From Stella humosa (GTDB taxonomy: Bacteria > Pseudomonadota > Alphaproteobacteria > ATCC43930 > Allostellaceae): a stretch of 64,000 bases of DNA. The DNA lies in NCBI RefSeq assembly GCF_006738645.1, contig NZ_AP019700.1, positions 4,322,001 to 4,386,000 of the forward strand, read 5' to 3'. Shown in pieces: positions 33,710 through 41,719 of the stretch (the first letter of the stretch is position 1; each line of letters starts with the position of its first letter). The notes below the pieces were generated by a model that did not search any database, was not told the origin of the DNA, and saw nothing but the letters and a program-made list of their open reading frames with translations. A program made the position numbers and the translations under genes.

Positions 33710-34638
33710 CCCTCGGCGATGGCGACGATCCGGCCCGCGAACTGGTTGAGGGCGCTGATCCCCTGTGGCGGGACGGTCGCCAGCATCACGTCGCGGGCGC
33801 GGATGCGCAGGCGCAGGCGGGCACCCGCCGCCAGCCCCTGCCCCGGCACGAGCAGCGGCCCGGCCGGGGAATGCACCGTCGCCAGGCCGAACCCGTCATC
33901 GACCGATTCCACCCGCCCCTCCAGCACCGCGCCCGCCTCGTCGGCGCCCGCCAGGGGTTCCAGGTCGACGCGGGCCAGGATCTGGCCCGCCGGCCCCGAC
34001 GCCAGCACGCGCCCGCCCGCCATCAGCACGACCGTGCCGGCGAGGCGCGCCACCTCGTCGATCGCGTGGCTGACATAGAGGATCGGGATGCCCGCTTCGT
34101 CGCGCAGGCGTTCGATGTAAGGCAGGATCTCGGCCTTGCGGGCATGGTCGAGGGCGGCCAGCGGCTCGTCCATCAGGAGGATGCGCGGGCTGGCCAGCAG
34201 CGCCCGGCCGATCGCCACCCGCTGGCGCTCGCCGCCCGACAGCCCGGCCGGCCGGCGATCCAGGAGATGGTCGATGCCGAGGATCGCCACCACCCGGTCC
34301 AGGCCGTCGCGGCGGTCGGCCGCACGGGTGAACCAGCGGCCATACAGCAGGTTGTGGCGGACGCTGAGATGGGGGAAGAGGCGCGATTCCTGGAAGATGT
34401 AGCCAATGCGCCGGCGGTGGCGCGGCACGAAGACGCCGGCCGCCCGATCCACCAGCACCCGCCCGTCGACCACCACGCGCCCCTCGTCCGGCCGCACCAG
34501 CCCGGCCACGATGTTGACGAGCGAGGTCTTGCCCGAGCCGGAGCGGCCGAAGAGCGCCGTCAGCCCGGCCTCGCCGGTGAAGCGGGCATCCAGCGCGAAG
34601 CCCCCGAAGCGGTGGCGGACATCGACGTCGAGCCGCAT
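33562..34638 (-). CDS. modC: Molybdate ABC transporter ATP-binding protein ModC, 358 aa
   Basis: The ATPase domain carries Walker A FGRSGSGKTSLVN, the Q-loop IFQESRLFPHLSVRHNLLYG that is typical of ModC, signature LSGGERQRVAIGRALL, and Walker B ILLMDEPLAALD. A C-terminal TOBE/MOP domain (about residues 285-355, with DVMLATVPPQGISALNQFAG and GLRPGLPVFAVVKSVAI) supports molybdate or tungstate specificity. The start ATG at 34638 overlaps the stop of modB (ATGA). It energises high-affinity molybdate uptake, which fits the molybdenum hydroxylase at 6.4 kb. No modA is present next to it. Confidence 0.95.
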   Translation of the reverse strand: MRLDVDVRHRFGGFALDARFTGEAGLTALFGRSGSGKTSLVNIVAGLVRPDEGRVVVDGRVLVDRAAGVFVPRHRRRIGYIFQESRLFPHLSVRHNLLYGRWFTRAADRRDGLDRVVAILGIDHLLDRRPAGLSGGERQRVAIGRALLASPRILLMDEPLAALDHARKAEILPYIERLRDEAGIPILYVSHAIDEVARLAGTVVLMAGGRVLASGPAGQILARVDLEPLAGADEAGAVLEGRVESVDDGFGLATVHSPAGPLLVPGQGLAAGARLRLRIRARDVMLATVPPQGISALNQFAGRIVAIAEGQGAAADVQVACGAAVLVARVTRRSVEQLGLRPGLPVFAVVKSVAIDPG

Positions 34639-35348
34639 CAGGTGCTGGCCCGCACGTCGAGCCCCAGCCGGTGACCCGCACGCCGCGCCAGCCATTCCGA
34701 TGCCAGCAGCGCCGCCACCGAGATCGCGACCGAGATCGCCGTCAGCCGCAGCGCGCCGGCGTCCCCGCCCGGCACCTGGGTGAAGGCATAGATGGCCGAC
34801 GGCAGGGTCTGGGTTTCGCCCGGGATGCTGGAGACGAAGGTGATCGTGGCGCCGAATTCGCCCATCGCCTTAGCGAAGCACAACACGGTGCCGGCGATGA
34901 TGCCGGGCAGCGTCAGCGGCAGGGTGACGGTGAGGAACACCCAGGCGGGGGCCGCCCCCAGCGTGCCGGCGGCATCCTCCAGCCGGCGGTCGACCGCTTC
35001 CAGGGACAGGCGGATCGCGCGCACCATCAGAGGGAAACCCATGACGGCGGCGGCCAGCGCCGCCCCGGTCCAGCGGAACGCCAGCACGATCCCCAGATGC
35101 TCGGCCAGGAAGGCGCCCAGCACCCCCCGGCGCCCGAACAGCAGCAACAGCAGGTAGCCCGTCACCACCGGCGGCATGATCAGCGGCAGGTGGACCAGCG
35201 CGTTCAGCAGCCCGACGCCGGGAAACCGCCCGCGCGCCAGCGCCAGCGCCACCAGGACCGCCACCGGCAGGCTGGCCGCGGTGGCCCAGCCCGCGACCAG
35301 CAGGCTGAGGCGGATCGCCGCCATCTCGGCGTCGGTCAGGCCCAGCAT
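34638..35348 (-). CDS. modB: Molybdate ABC transporter permease ModB, 236 aa
   Basis: A five-span inner-membrane permease with ModB features: IRLSLLVAGWATAASLPVAV, LPLIMPPVVTGYLLLLLFG, FPLMVRAIRLSLEAVDRRLE, and the EAA loop ending AKAMGEFGATITFVSSIPGE, which is highly characteristic of ModB. The ATG at 35348 (MLGLTDAEMAAIR) is preferred; the frame stays open upstream but would run through a palindrome that looks like the ModE operator. A GGAAG SD precedes it. It forms the channel with ModC; the periplasmic ModA must be encoded elsewhere or replaced. Confidence 0.93.
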   Translation of the reverse strand: MLGLTDAEMAAIRLSLLVAGWATAASLPVAVLVALALARGRFPGVGLLNALVHLPLIMPPVVTGYLLLLLFGRRGVLGAFLAEHLGIVLAFRWTGAALAAAVMGFPLMVRAIRLSLEAVDRRLEDAAGTLGAAPAWVFLTVTLPLTLPGIIAGTVLCFAKAMGEFGATITFVSSIPGETQTLPSAIYAFTQVPGGDAGALRLTAISVAISVAALLASEWLARRAGHRLGLDVRAST

Positions 35349-35380
35349 CGGCTTCCAGGAGGCAAGTGAACCGGCATTGG

Positions 35381-35404
35381 CGATATATCCACCAATATAT
35401 GTCG
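35381..35404. promoter_or_regulatory. ModE-box-like palindrome upstream of modB
   Basis: The sequence CGATATAT-CCACCA-ATATATG(T)CG is an A/T-rich inverted repeat in otherwise GC-rich DNA, 33 bp before the modB ATG. It resembles the known ModE operator (TATATA-type arms separated by about 6 bp, flanked by CG). It probably mediates molybdate-dependent control of modBC, perhaps by the ModE-like protein at 31 kb. Confidence 0.7.
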
Positions 35405-35526
35405 TATGCCAATGGTGCAGGCTGGTCGTGACGGCGGCGCGCACGGCACGGTATTAGTTCATCATGCGCTGTCGGTCTTTGGCGGTCGACAGCGGCGGAA
35501 CCATACGGATGAAGGCAGGGCGGGAC

Positions 35527-36453
35527 ATGCGTGCGCTGGTGGTCGACGACGTGCCGGAGATCCGGGAGCTGATCAGCGTGCTCCTGACCGGCGACGGCTT
35601 CCGCGTCGAGGACATGGCGGAATCGGCCGAGGAGGCGTTCCTGCGGCTGAAGCTGGACGAGCCGGCCGCCGCCGCCGCGGTCGACGTGATCCTGCTCGAC
35701 GTCATGCTGCCGGGGATCGACGGCATCGCCGCCTGCGGCCGGATCAAGAGCGACCCCCGCTATCGCGACGTGCCGGTCCTGATGGTGACGGCCCGCCAGG
35801 AGAATGCCTCCCTGCAGCAGGCGTTCGCCGCCGGGGCGGCCGACTATATCCGCAAGCCAGTGCAGAAGTCGGAACTGCTGGCCCGCGTCCGCTCGGCGCT
35901 GCGGCTGCGCATGGATGCCGACCGCCGGCCCGAGCCGGAGCTGCCGGCCAAGGGCGCCCCCGGCCGGGTCGTCGACCCGCAACTGCTGCTGCCCCATCGC
36001 GAACTGATCGACGCCACGCTGGAGGCCGCAGCCCTGGCCGACCGGTCGCCGCCGATGGCGCTGGTGGCGATCCGCATCGACGGGCACGTTGCCCTGGCCG
36101 AGCGCCATGGCGGGGAAGCGTTGCTGCGCCTGAACCTGGCGCTCGCCGACCGGATGGGCCGCGAACCCGGCTGCCTGGGCGACCTCATGGCCCAGGATGG
36201 CGAGGATCGCCTGTTCATCCTGTTGCGCCGGACCCAGGCCCCCGATGCCGAGGCGCGGACCCGCCGCTGGGTAGCCGCGATCGCGGCCGCCGACCTCGGC
36301 GCCGACGCCGGCATCGCCGGCGTGACGGCCAGTGCCGGCATGGCGTGGTGCCCGGGCGACCTGCCGGGAGGCTTGCGGGAGCTGCCCGGCCGCGCGCTGG
36401 CCGCCCTCCACGCGGCCGCCAACAGCGGCGGCGGCCGGCTGGAGATCGCCTGA
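35527..36453 (+). CDS. Response regulator with degenerate GGDEF-like domain, 308 aa
   Basis: The receiver domain (residues 1-120) has the acidic pair D7/D8 (LVVDDVPE), phospho-acceptor D58 (VILLDVMLPGIDG), T88 in MVTAR and K110 in YIRKPV. Residues about 150-308 resemble a diguanylate cyclase fold: the region AIRIDGHVALAERHGGEALLRL matches (in part) the DxDxFKxxND...GHxxGD segment, and AQDGEDRLFILL takes the place of RYGGDEFAVLL. The catalytic GGDEF is thus lost, so it is probably a non-catalytic sensor or effector of c-di-GMP or GTP. An ATG at 35509 (MKAGRD) is an alternative start. It is followed by manC and a hybrid kinase. Confidence 0.85.
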   Translation: MRALVVDDVPEIRELISVLLTGDGFRVEDMAESAEEAFLRLKLDEPAAAAAVDVILLDVMLPGIDGIAACGRIKSDPRYRDVPVLMVTARQENASLQQAFAAGAADYIRKPVQKSELLARVRSALRLRMDADRRPEPELPAKGAPGRVVDPQLLLPHRELIDATLEAAALADRSPPMALVAIRIDGHVALAERHGGEALLRLNLALADRMGREPGCLGDLMAQDGEDRLFILLRRTQAPDAEARTRRWVAAIAAADLGADAGIAGVTASAGMAWCPGDLPGGLRELPGRALAALHAAANSGGGRLEIA

Positions 36454-36529
36454 AACCCGTCCCGACCGCCCCCTGCCCGCTCGCAGCCCGCGCCCCGCAC
36501 CAGGCCCACCCGCGCAAAGGACGCCGCCG

Positions 36530-37960
36530 ATGCCACCGATCCACCCCCGTCTCCATCCGGTCATCCTGTCGGGGGGGTCCGGAACGCGCCTGTGGCCGAT
36601 GTCCCGCGCCGACCTGCCCAAGCAGTTGCTGCCTCTGCTGGGGCCGACATCGCTCTTGCAGGAGACGGCAACGCGGGTGACGGACGCGGCCTTGTTCGCC
36701 CCGCCGCTCGTCGTCTGCAACGAGGACCACCGTTTCCTGGTGGCCGAGCAGCTGCGCGCCATCGGCGTCCAGCCGTCGGCGATCGTGCTGGAGCCGGTCG
36801 GGCGCAACACGGCACCGGCCGTGGCCGTGGCGGCCGCCATCATCGCCCGCACCGACCCGGGCGGGGTGATGCTGGTGCTGCCGTCAGACCACCACATCGC
36901 CGACCTGGCGGCCTTCCACGCGGCGGTCGCGCGCGCCGCCGCCGCGGCGGCGGAAGGCCGCTTCGCGCTTTTCGGCATCAAGCCGACCGGGCCGGACAGC
37001 GGCTACGGGTATATCGTGCAGGGGGCGGCCGCCGGCCTCGAGGGCGTCTTCAAGGTCGATCGCTTCGTGGAAAAGCCGCCGCGCGCCGAGGCCGAGGCCC
37101 TGCTGGCCACCGGCCATGGCTGGTGGAACAGCGGCATCTTCGTGCTGCGCTGCGACCAGTACCTGGCCGAGATCGAGCGGCTGCAGCCGGCGGTGGCGGC
37201 GGCAGCAGCGGCGGCGGTTGCGGCCGGCGGCGGCGACCTCGACTTCCTGCGGCTCGGCCGCGACGCGTTCGCGGCCTCGCCCTCCATCTCGATCGACCAT
37301 GCGGTGATGGAGCACACCGGCGACGCCGTGGTCGTGCCGGTGGAGATGACCTGGAGCGACCTCGGCTCCTGGCAGGCCTTGTGGGAGATCACGGCCAAGG
37401 ATGGGGACGGCAACGCCTTTTCCGGCGATGTCGTGGCCCTGGACAGCCGCGACTGCTACGTGCGCGGCGACAAGCGGCTGGTGGCGCTGCTGGGCGTCGA
37501 GGGCATCAGCGTCGTCGATACCGACGACGCCCTGATCGTCATGGCGCGCGAGCGCTCGCAGGACGTGCGCCGGATCGTCGACCTGCTGGCGGCCCGCAAG
37601 CGCCGCGAAGTGAAGAGCCACAAGCGCATCTATCGGCCATGGGGCTACTACGAGACGATCGACCTCGGCGTGCGCCACCAGGTGAAGCACATCCAGGTCA
37701 AGGAAGGCGGACAGCTATCCTTGCAGATGCACCACCATCGCGCGGAACACTGGATCGTCGTCAGCGGCACCGCCCGCGTGACCTGCGGCAACGAAGATCG
37801 ACTGCTGCAGGAGAACGAATCCATCTACATTCCACTGGGGCAGCGTCATAGACTGGAAAATCCCGGCCGCATTCCGCTTCACCTGATCGAAGTGCAGACC
37901 GGCAGCTACCTCGGGGAGGACGATATCGTGCGGTTCGAGGACACCTACGGCCGAGCGTGA
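36530..37960 (+). CDS. manC: Mannose-1-phosphate guanylyltransferase/mannose-6-phosphate isomerase, 476 aa
   Basis: A bifunctional ManC/AlgA-type enzyme. The GT-A pyrophosphorylase motif is VILSGGSGTRLWPMSRADLP (residues 11-30), followed by FVEKPPRAEAEALL for the active site and the C-terminal cupin isomerase domain with RPWGYYETIDLG and QMHHHRAEHWIVVSGTARV, whose histidines bind the metal. It supplies GDP-mannose for exopolysaccharide, capsule or LPS. It sits between a response regulator and a hybrid histidine kinase; its stop overlaps the kinase start (TGATG), suggesting co-expression of signalling proteins and precursor synthesis. A weak AAGGA SD lies about 10 bp before the ATG. Confidence 0.95.
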   Translation: MPPIHPRLHPVILSGGSGTRLWPMSRADLPKQLLPLLGPTSLLQETATRVTDAALFAPPLVVCNEDHRFLVAEQLRAIGVQPSAIVLEPVGRNTAPAVAVAAAIIARTDPGGVMLVLPSDHHIADLAAFHAAVARAAAAAAEGRFALFGIKPTGPDSGYGYIVQGAAAGLEGVFKVDRFVEKPPRAEAEALLATGHGWWNSGIFVLRCDQYLAEIERLQPAVAAAAAAAVAAGGGDLDFLRLGRDAFAASPSISIDHAVMEHTGDAVVVPVEMTWSDLGSWQALWEITAKDGDGNAFSGDVVALDSRDCYVRGDKRLVALLGVEGISVVDTDDALIVMARERSQDVRRIVDLLAARKRREVKSHKRIYRPWGYYETIDLGVRHQVKHIQVKEGGQLSLQMHHHRAEHWIVVSGTARVTCGNEDRLLQENESIYIPLGQRHRLENPGRIPLHLIEVQTGSYLGEDDIVRFEDTYGRA

Positions 37961-40512
37961 TGTCGGACGGCCAGCCATCCGGCCATCGCCGGCATTCCTG
38001 GACCACCGTCATCTCCCTCGTCGTCACCGGCTATATCGCCATCCTGGTGGTGGCGATCGCGGGCAACTGGGTGACGGCGCAGCAGGATCGGCAGGCGATG
38101 CTGCAGGCGACGGAGCGTGCGGCCTCGGCCACGGCGCTGTTGCTGGCCGAATATGTCGACCGCACCATCCAGGCGATCGACCTGCACATGCACGGCGTCG
38201 CCGAGACCTTCCTGCAATCGGGCGAAAGCCTGGAGACGTTTCTCGAGCGCACGACGCCCCTGGCGCGCCAGGGCATCCAGCAGCTGCCGCAGGCGATGGG
38301 CTTTGCCGTCACCGACGCCGCGGGGATCGTGCGGCTGGCGGCGGCCCAGGAAACGATCGGCATGAATTTCGGCCTGAATCCCAATTTCCGCCTGCTGGCC
38401 GCGGACCCGTCGCGGCGCTACATCCACTCCCGCCCGATGATGATGCCGCAGATCGGCCAGCGCGCGGTGGTGTTCGCCTGGCCGCTGCGCGACGCCGCCG
38501 GCAAGTTCCACGGTGCGGTCGGCACGATGCTGAACGCCGACTATTTCGCCACCATCATGGGCCGGCTGGCGGCCAGCGGCAGCGCCCATGCCGGTGCCAT
38601 CGCCTATCCGGATGGGACGATCCTGGCCGCCTATGGCATGGGCAAGGCCGACAATGCGGGCCGCTGGATGCTGCCGGCCGGGACCGGCGGACAGGTCCCG
38701 CGCGACGGCGGCGTCCGCGTTGCCTATTTCAACGGGGTTCTGGGCGACAACGAGGGTGCCTGGATGCTGGCGTCGGCGGGCATTCCCGGCTTCGGCCAGA
38801 ACGCGGTGGTGGCCGTCGACCTCGAGGAGGTGCTGGCCCCCGTGCATGAGCGATCGCTGCTGCTGGCCGCCTTCTCGGTCGGCGGCCTGCTGGTGCTGGC
38901 GATCTTCTCGTGGGTGGTCCTGCGGTCCTATCGCGCCCAGGCCCAGGCGCTGGCCACGGCCGAGACCGCCAATCGCGCCAAGACCGGCTTCCTGGCCGTC
39001 CTCAGTCACGAGATCCGCACGCCGATGAACGCCATCCTCGGCATGAACCGGCTGCTGCGGACCGCCCCCGACCTGCCGCCCCGCCTGCATCACCACACCT
39101 CGATCATCCGTTCGGCCGGCGAGAACCTGCTGGCGGTCCTCAACGACATGCTGGACGTCTCGAAGATCGAGGCCGGGCTGCTGGAACTGGAAACCGTCGA
39201 TTTCGACCTGGAGCAGCTGCTGGACGAGGTCATCTCCCTGTTCCGGCCGGCCGCGGCCGAAAAAGGGCTGGAGCTGCGCCTGCATCCCCTGTCGCCACCC
39301 CCGCCCTTCCTGCGCGGGGACCCGGTGCGCATCCAGCAGATCCTGGGCAACCTGATCGGCAACGCCCTCAAGTTCACCCGTGAGGGGCGGGTCGACGTGC
39401 ATATCGTCGTGCGCGGCGCCGTCCGCGGCGACCCCTCCGGCCGGCCGGTCGCGCTGCGGATCGAGGTGCGCGACACCGGGATCGGCATTCCAGACGACCA
39501 TCGCCAGCGCCTGTTCAAGCCCTTCGCGCAGGCCGACAGCTCGATCACGCGCCGCTTCGGCGGTACCGGCCTGGGCCTGGTGATCTGCCGCCGGCTGAGC
39601 CAACTCATGGGCGGCGACATCGATTTCGACAGCAAGGAGGGGGTCGGCAGCCGCTTCCACGTCAATCTGGGCCTGATCACCGCCGAGGCGCGGCGGCCGC
39701 GCGAGGCCGGCACCTGGGTGATGCCGGCCTTGCCGTCCATGGCCATCCTGGTGGCCGAGGATTCCGCCCTGAACCAGGAACTGATGCGCGAGACGCTACA
39801 GGCGGCGGGGCATCGGGTGACGATCGCCGAGAACGGGCGCGAGGTGGTGAAGGCGGCCGAGCGCGGCGGCTTCGACCTGATCCTGATGGATGTGCGCATG
39901 CCCGACATGGATGGGGTCGAGGCGACGCGGCGCATCCGCGCCGGCAGCGGACCGGCCGCCACCCTGCCGATCATCGGCCTGACCGCAGACGCGACCGAGG
40001 CGCAGCGCGTGGAATGCCTGGCGGCCGGCATGGAGGCGGTGCTGGTGAAGCCGGTGGATTTCTCGCGCCTTTGGCAGGTGGCCGCCGGGCTGGTGCGCAC
40101 ACCGCCCGTGGCGATCGACGCCGTGCCGCGCGCGGTCGCTGAGCCAGAGCCGGCCGCCCCCGCGCCATCCGACCCCGTGCCATCCGACGACCGCCCGGCG
40201 CTGATCGACACCCAGCGCCGCGAGCGGACCGCTGCCGCCATCGGCAGCGAGCAGGAACGCCGGCTGTTCCAGGCCATGCTCGAGAGCGTGGAGGAAACGC
40301 TGACGACGCTGGCCGAACCCGACCTGCCGGCCGACCAGGTGCGCGCCGCCGCCCACCGCGCCAAGGGGGCGGCGGCCAATCTCGGCAGCCCGCGCCTGGC
40401 GCACCTGCTGGGCGAGGTGGAGGCCGCCGCGCGTGCCGGCGAGGCCATGGCGGCGGGACGCCTGGACGGCCTGCGCTCGACGCTGAAGGCAGTGTCGGCG
40501 GCTGCGGCCTGA
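37960..40512 (+). CDS. Hybrid sensor histidine kinase (CACHE-like, HisKA, HATPase, REC, Hpt), 850 aa
   Basis: Membrane spans at residues about 16-36 and 299-321 enclose a periplasmic sensor of some 260 residues, probably a double-CACHE domain. HisKA carries H350 in FLAVLSHEIRTPMN; the ATP-binding domain has the N box LGNLIGNALKF (N464, N468), DTGIGIP and GGTGLGL; the receiver has phospho-acceptor D644 in LILMDVRMPD; and a C-terminal Hpt domain has H799 in AAHRAKGAAANLG. A full phosphorelay is therefore in one chain. The start ATG at 37960 overlaps the manC stop. The response regulator at 35.5 kb is the obvious partner. The stimulus is unknown, but exopolysaccharide control is suggested. Confidence 0.93.
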   Translation: MSDGQPSGHRRHSWTTVISLVVTGYIAILVVAIAGNWVTAQQDRQAMLQATERAASATALLLAEYVDRTIQAIDLHMHGVAETFLQSGESLETFLERTTPLARQGIQQLPQAMGFAVTDAAGIVRLAAAQETIGMNFGLNPNFRLLAADPSRRYIHSRPMMMPQIGQRAVVFAWPLRDAAGKFHGAVGTMLNADYFATIMGRLAASGSAHAGAIAYPDGTILAAYGMGKADNAGRWMLPAGTGGQVPRDGGVRVAYFNGVLGDNEGAWMLASAGIPGFGQNAVVAVDLEEVLAPVHERSLLLAAFSVGGLLVLAIFSWVVLRSYRAQAQALATAETANRAKTGFLAVLSHEIRTPMNAILGMNRLLRTAPDLPPRLHHHTSIIRSAGENLLAVLNDMLDVSKIEAGLLELETVDFDLEQLLDEVISLFRPAAAEKGLELRLHPLSPPPPFLRGDPVRIQQILGNLIGNALKFTREGRVDVHIVVRGAVRGDPSGRPVALRIEVRDTGIGIPDDHRQRLFKPFAQADSSITRRFGGTGLGLVICRRLSQLMGGDIDFDSKEGVGSRFHVNLGLITAEARRPREAGTWVMPALPSMAILVAEDSALNQELMRETLQAAGHRVTIAENGREVVKAAERGGFDLILMDVRMPDMDGVEATRRIRAGSGPAATLPIIGLTADATEAQRVECLAAGMEAVLVKPVDFSRLWQVAAGLVRTPPVAIDAVPRAVAEPEPAAPAPSDPVPSDDRPALIDTQRRERTAAAIGSEQERRLFQAMLESVEETLTTLAEPDLPADQVRAAAHRAKGAAANLGSPRLAHLLGEVEAAARAGEAMAAGRLDGLRSTLKAVSAAAA

Positions 40513-40603
40513 ACAGCCGGCCCGCCGCGCGGCCGATCGCTGGCGGGCGGGCACGATTCCACCATAGGATGGCGTCCCCGCCACCCGACCGGATCCCCGC
40601 CCC

Positions 40604-41719
40604 ATGGCCCCCTTGGACGGCATCACCGTCATCGACTTCTCGACCCTGCTGCCGGGGCCGCTCGCCACCTTGATCCTGGCCGAGGCCGGCGCCACCGTGC
40701 TGAAGATCGAGCGGCCGGGCACGGGCGAGGACATGCGTGCCTATCCACCCGCCTTCGGCCAGGACAGCGTCAACTTCGCGCTCCTCAACCGCGGCAAGCG
40801 CTCCATCGCCATCGACCTGAAGGCGCCGGGTGCCGTCGACCGGCTGCTGCCGCTGATCGACCGCGCCGACGTGGTGGTCGAGCAGTTCCGGCCGGGCGTG
40901 ATGGATCGCCTGGGCCTGGGCTGGGAGCGGCTGTCCCAGCGCAATCCGCGTCTGGTCTATTGCGCCATCACCGGCTTCGGCCAGAGCGGGCCCAAGGCCC
41001 AGGTCGCCGGCCACGACCTGAACTACATGGCCGAGACCGGGCTGCTGGCGTTGGCCGCCGGGCCGGACGGCGCGCCGGTGGTGCCGCCGGCCCTGGTCGC
41101 CGACATCGCCGGGGGCACCTATCCGGCCGTCATCAACATCCTGCTGGCGCTGGCCCAGCGGCAGCACACCGGGACCGGCCAGCGGCTCGACATCGCCATG
41201 ACCGACAACCTCTTCACCTTCATGTACTGGGCGATGGGCGACGGCATCGCCGGGGGCGCCTGGCCGCGGCCGGCAGGCGCCCGGGTGACCGGCGGCTCGG
41301 CGCGCTACCGCATCTATCGCACCCGCGACGGCGCCTACATGGCTGCCGCCCCGCTGGAAGACCGCTTCTGGAAGATCTTCTGCGAGGTGGTCGACCTGCC
41401 GGCCGCGGCCCGCGACGACAGCGCCGACCCGGAAGCCACCGCGCGCGTGGTGGCCGAGCGCATCGCCAGCCGCACGGCTGCCGAATGGCAGGCCGCTTTC
41501 ACCGGGCGCGACTGCTGCACCGTCCTGGTGAACAGCCTGAAGGACGCCATGGCCGACCCGCATTTCGTCGCCCGCGGCCTGTTCGACCGCGGGCTGCTGG
41601 ACGGCCTGGGCAACCGCATGCCGGCGTTGAAGACGCCGGTGGTGCCGGGCATGACCGCCACCCCGGCCGAGGCGGGCTATCCCGCCCTGGGCGAGGCCAA
41701 CGGCCTGCTCGACCGATGA
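40604..41719 (+). CDS. CaiB/BaiF family CoA-transferase or racemase, 371 aa
   Basis: A family III CoA-transferase. The start LDGITVIDFSTLLPGPLATL is typical, as are LKIERPGTGEDMR, LNRGKRSIAIDLK, the catalytic Asp in VAGHDLNYMAETG, and ITGFGQSGP. The length of 371 aa is nearer alpha-methylacyl-CoA racemases than formyl-CoA transferases (about 400-430), so racemisation of a 2-methylacyl-CoA or a CoA transfer are both possible. Its stop overlaps the start of the first ATP-grasp ligase (ATGA), placing it as the first gene of the cassette. The link between an acyl-CoA enzyme and a peptide ligase is unexplained. Confidence 0.87.
   Translation: MAPLDGITVIDFSTLLPGPLATLILAEAGATVLKIERPGTGEDMRAYPPAFGQDSVNFALLNRGKRSIAIDLKAPGAVDRLLPLIDRADVVVEQFRPGVMDRLGLGWERLSQRNPRLVYCAITGFGQSGPKAQVAGHDLNYMAETGLLALAAGPDGAPVVPPALVADIAGGTYPAVINILLALAQRQHTGTGQRLDIAMTDNLFTFMYWAMGDGIAGGAWPRPAGARVTGGSARYRIYRTRDGAYMAAAPLEDRFWKIFCEVVDLPAAARDDSADPEATARVVAERIASRTAAEWQAAFTGRDCCTVLVNSLKDAMADPHFVARGLFDRGLLDGLGNRMPALKTPVVPGMTATPAEAGYPALGEANGLLDR

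Noticed and set aside
36925-37230. Alanine-coding GCC/GCG runs in manC that look like simple repeats
   Set aside because: They are ordinary alanine-rich helices in GC-rich coding sequence, not exact repeats.
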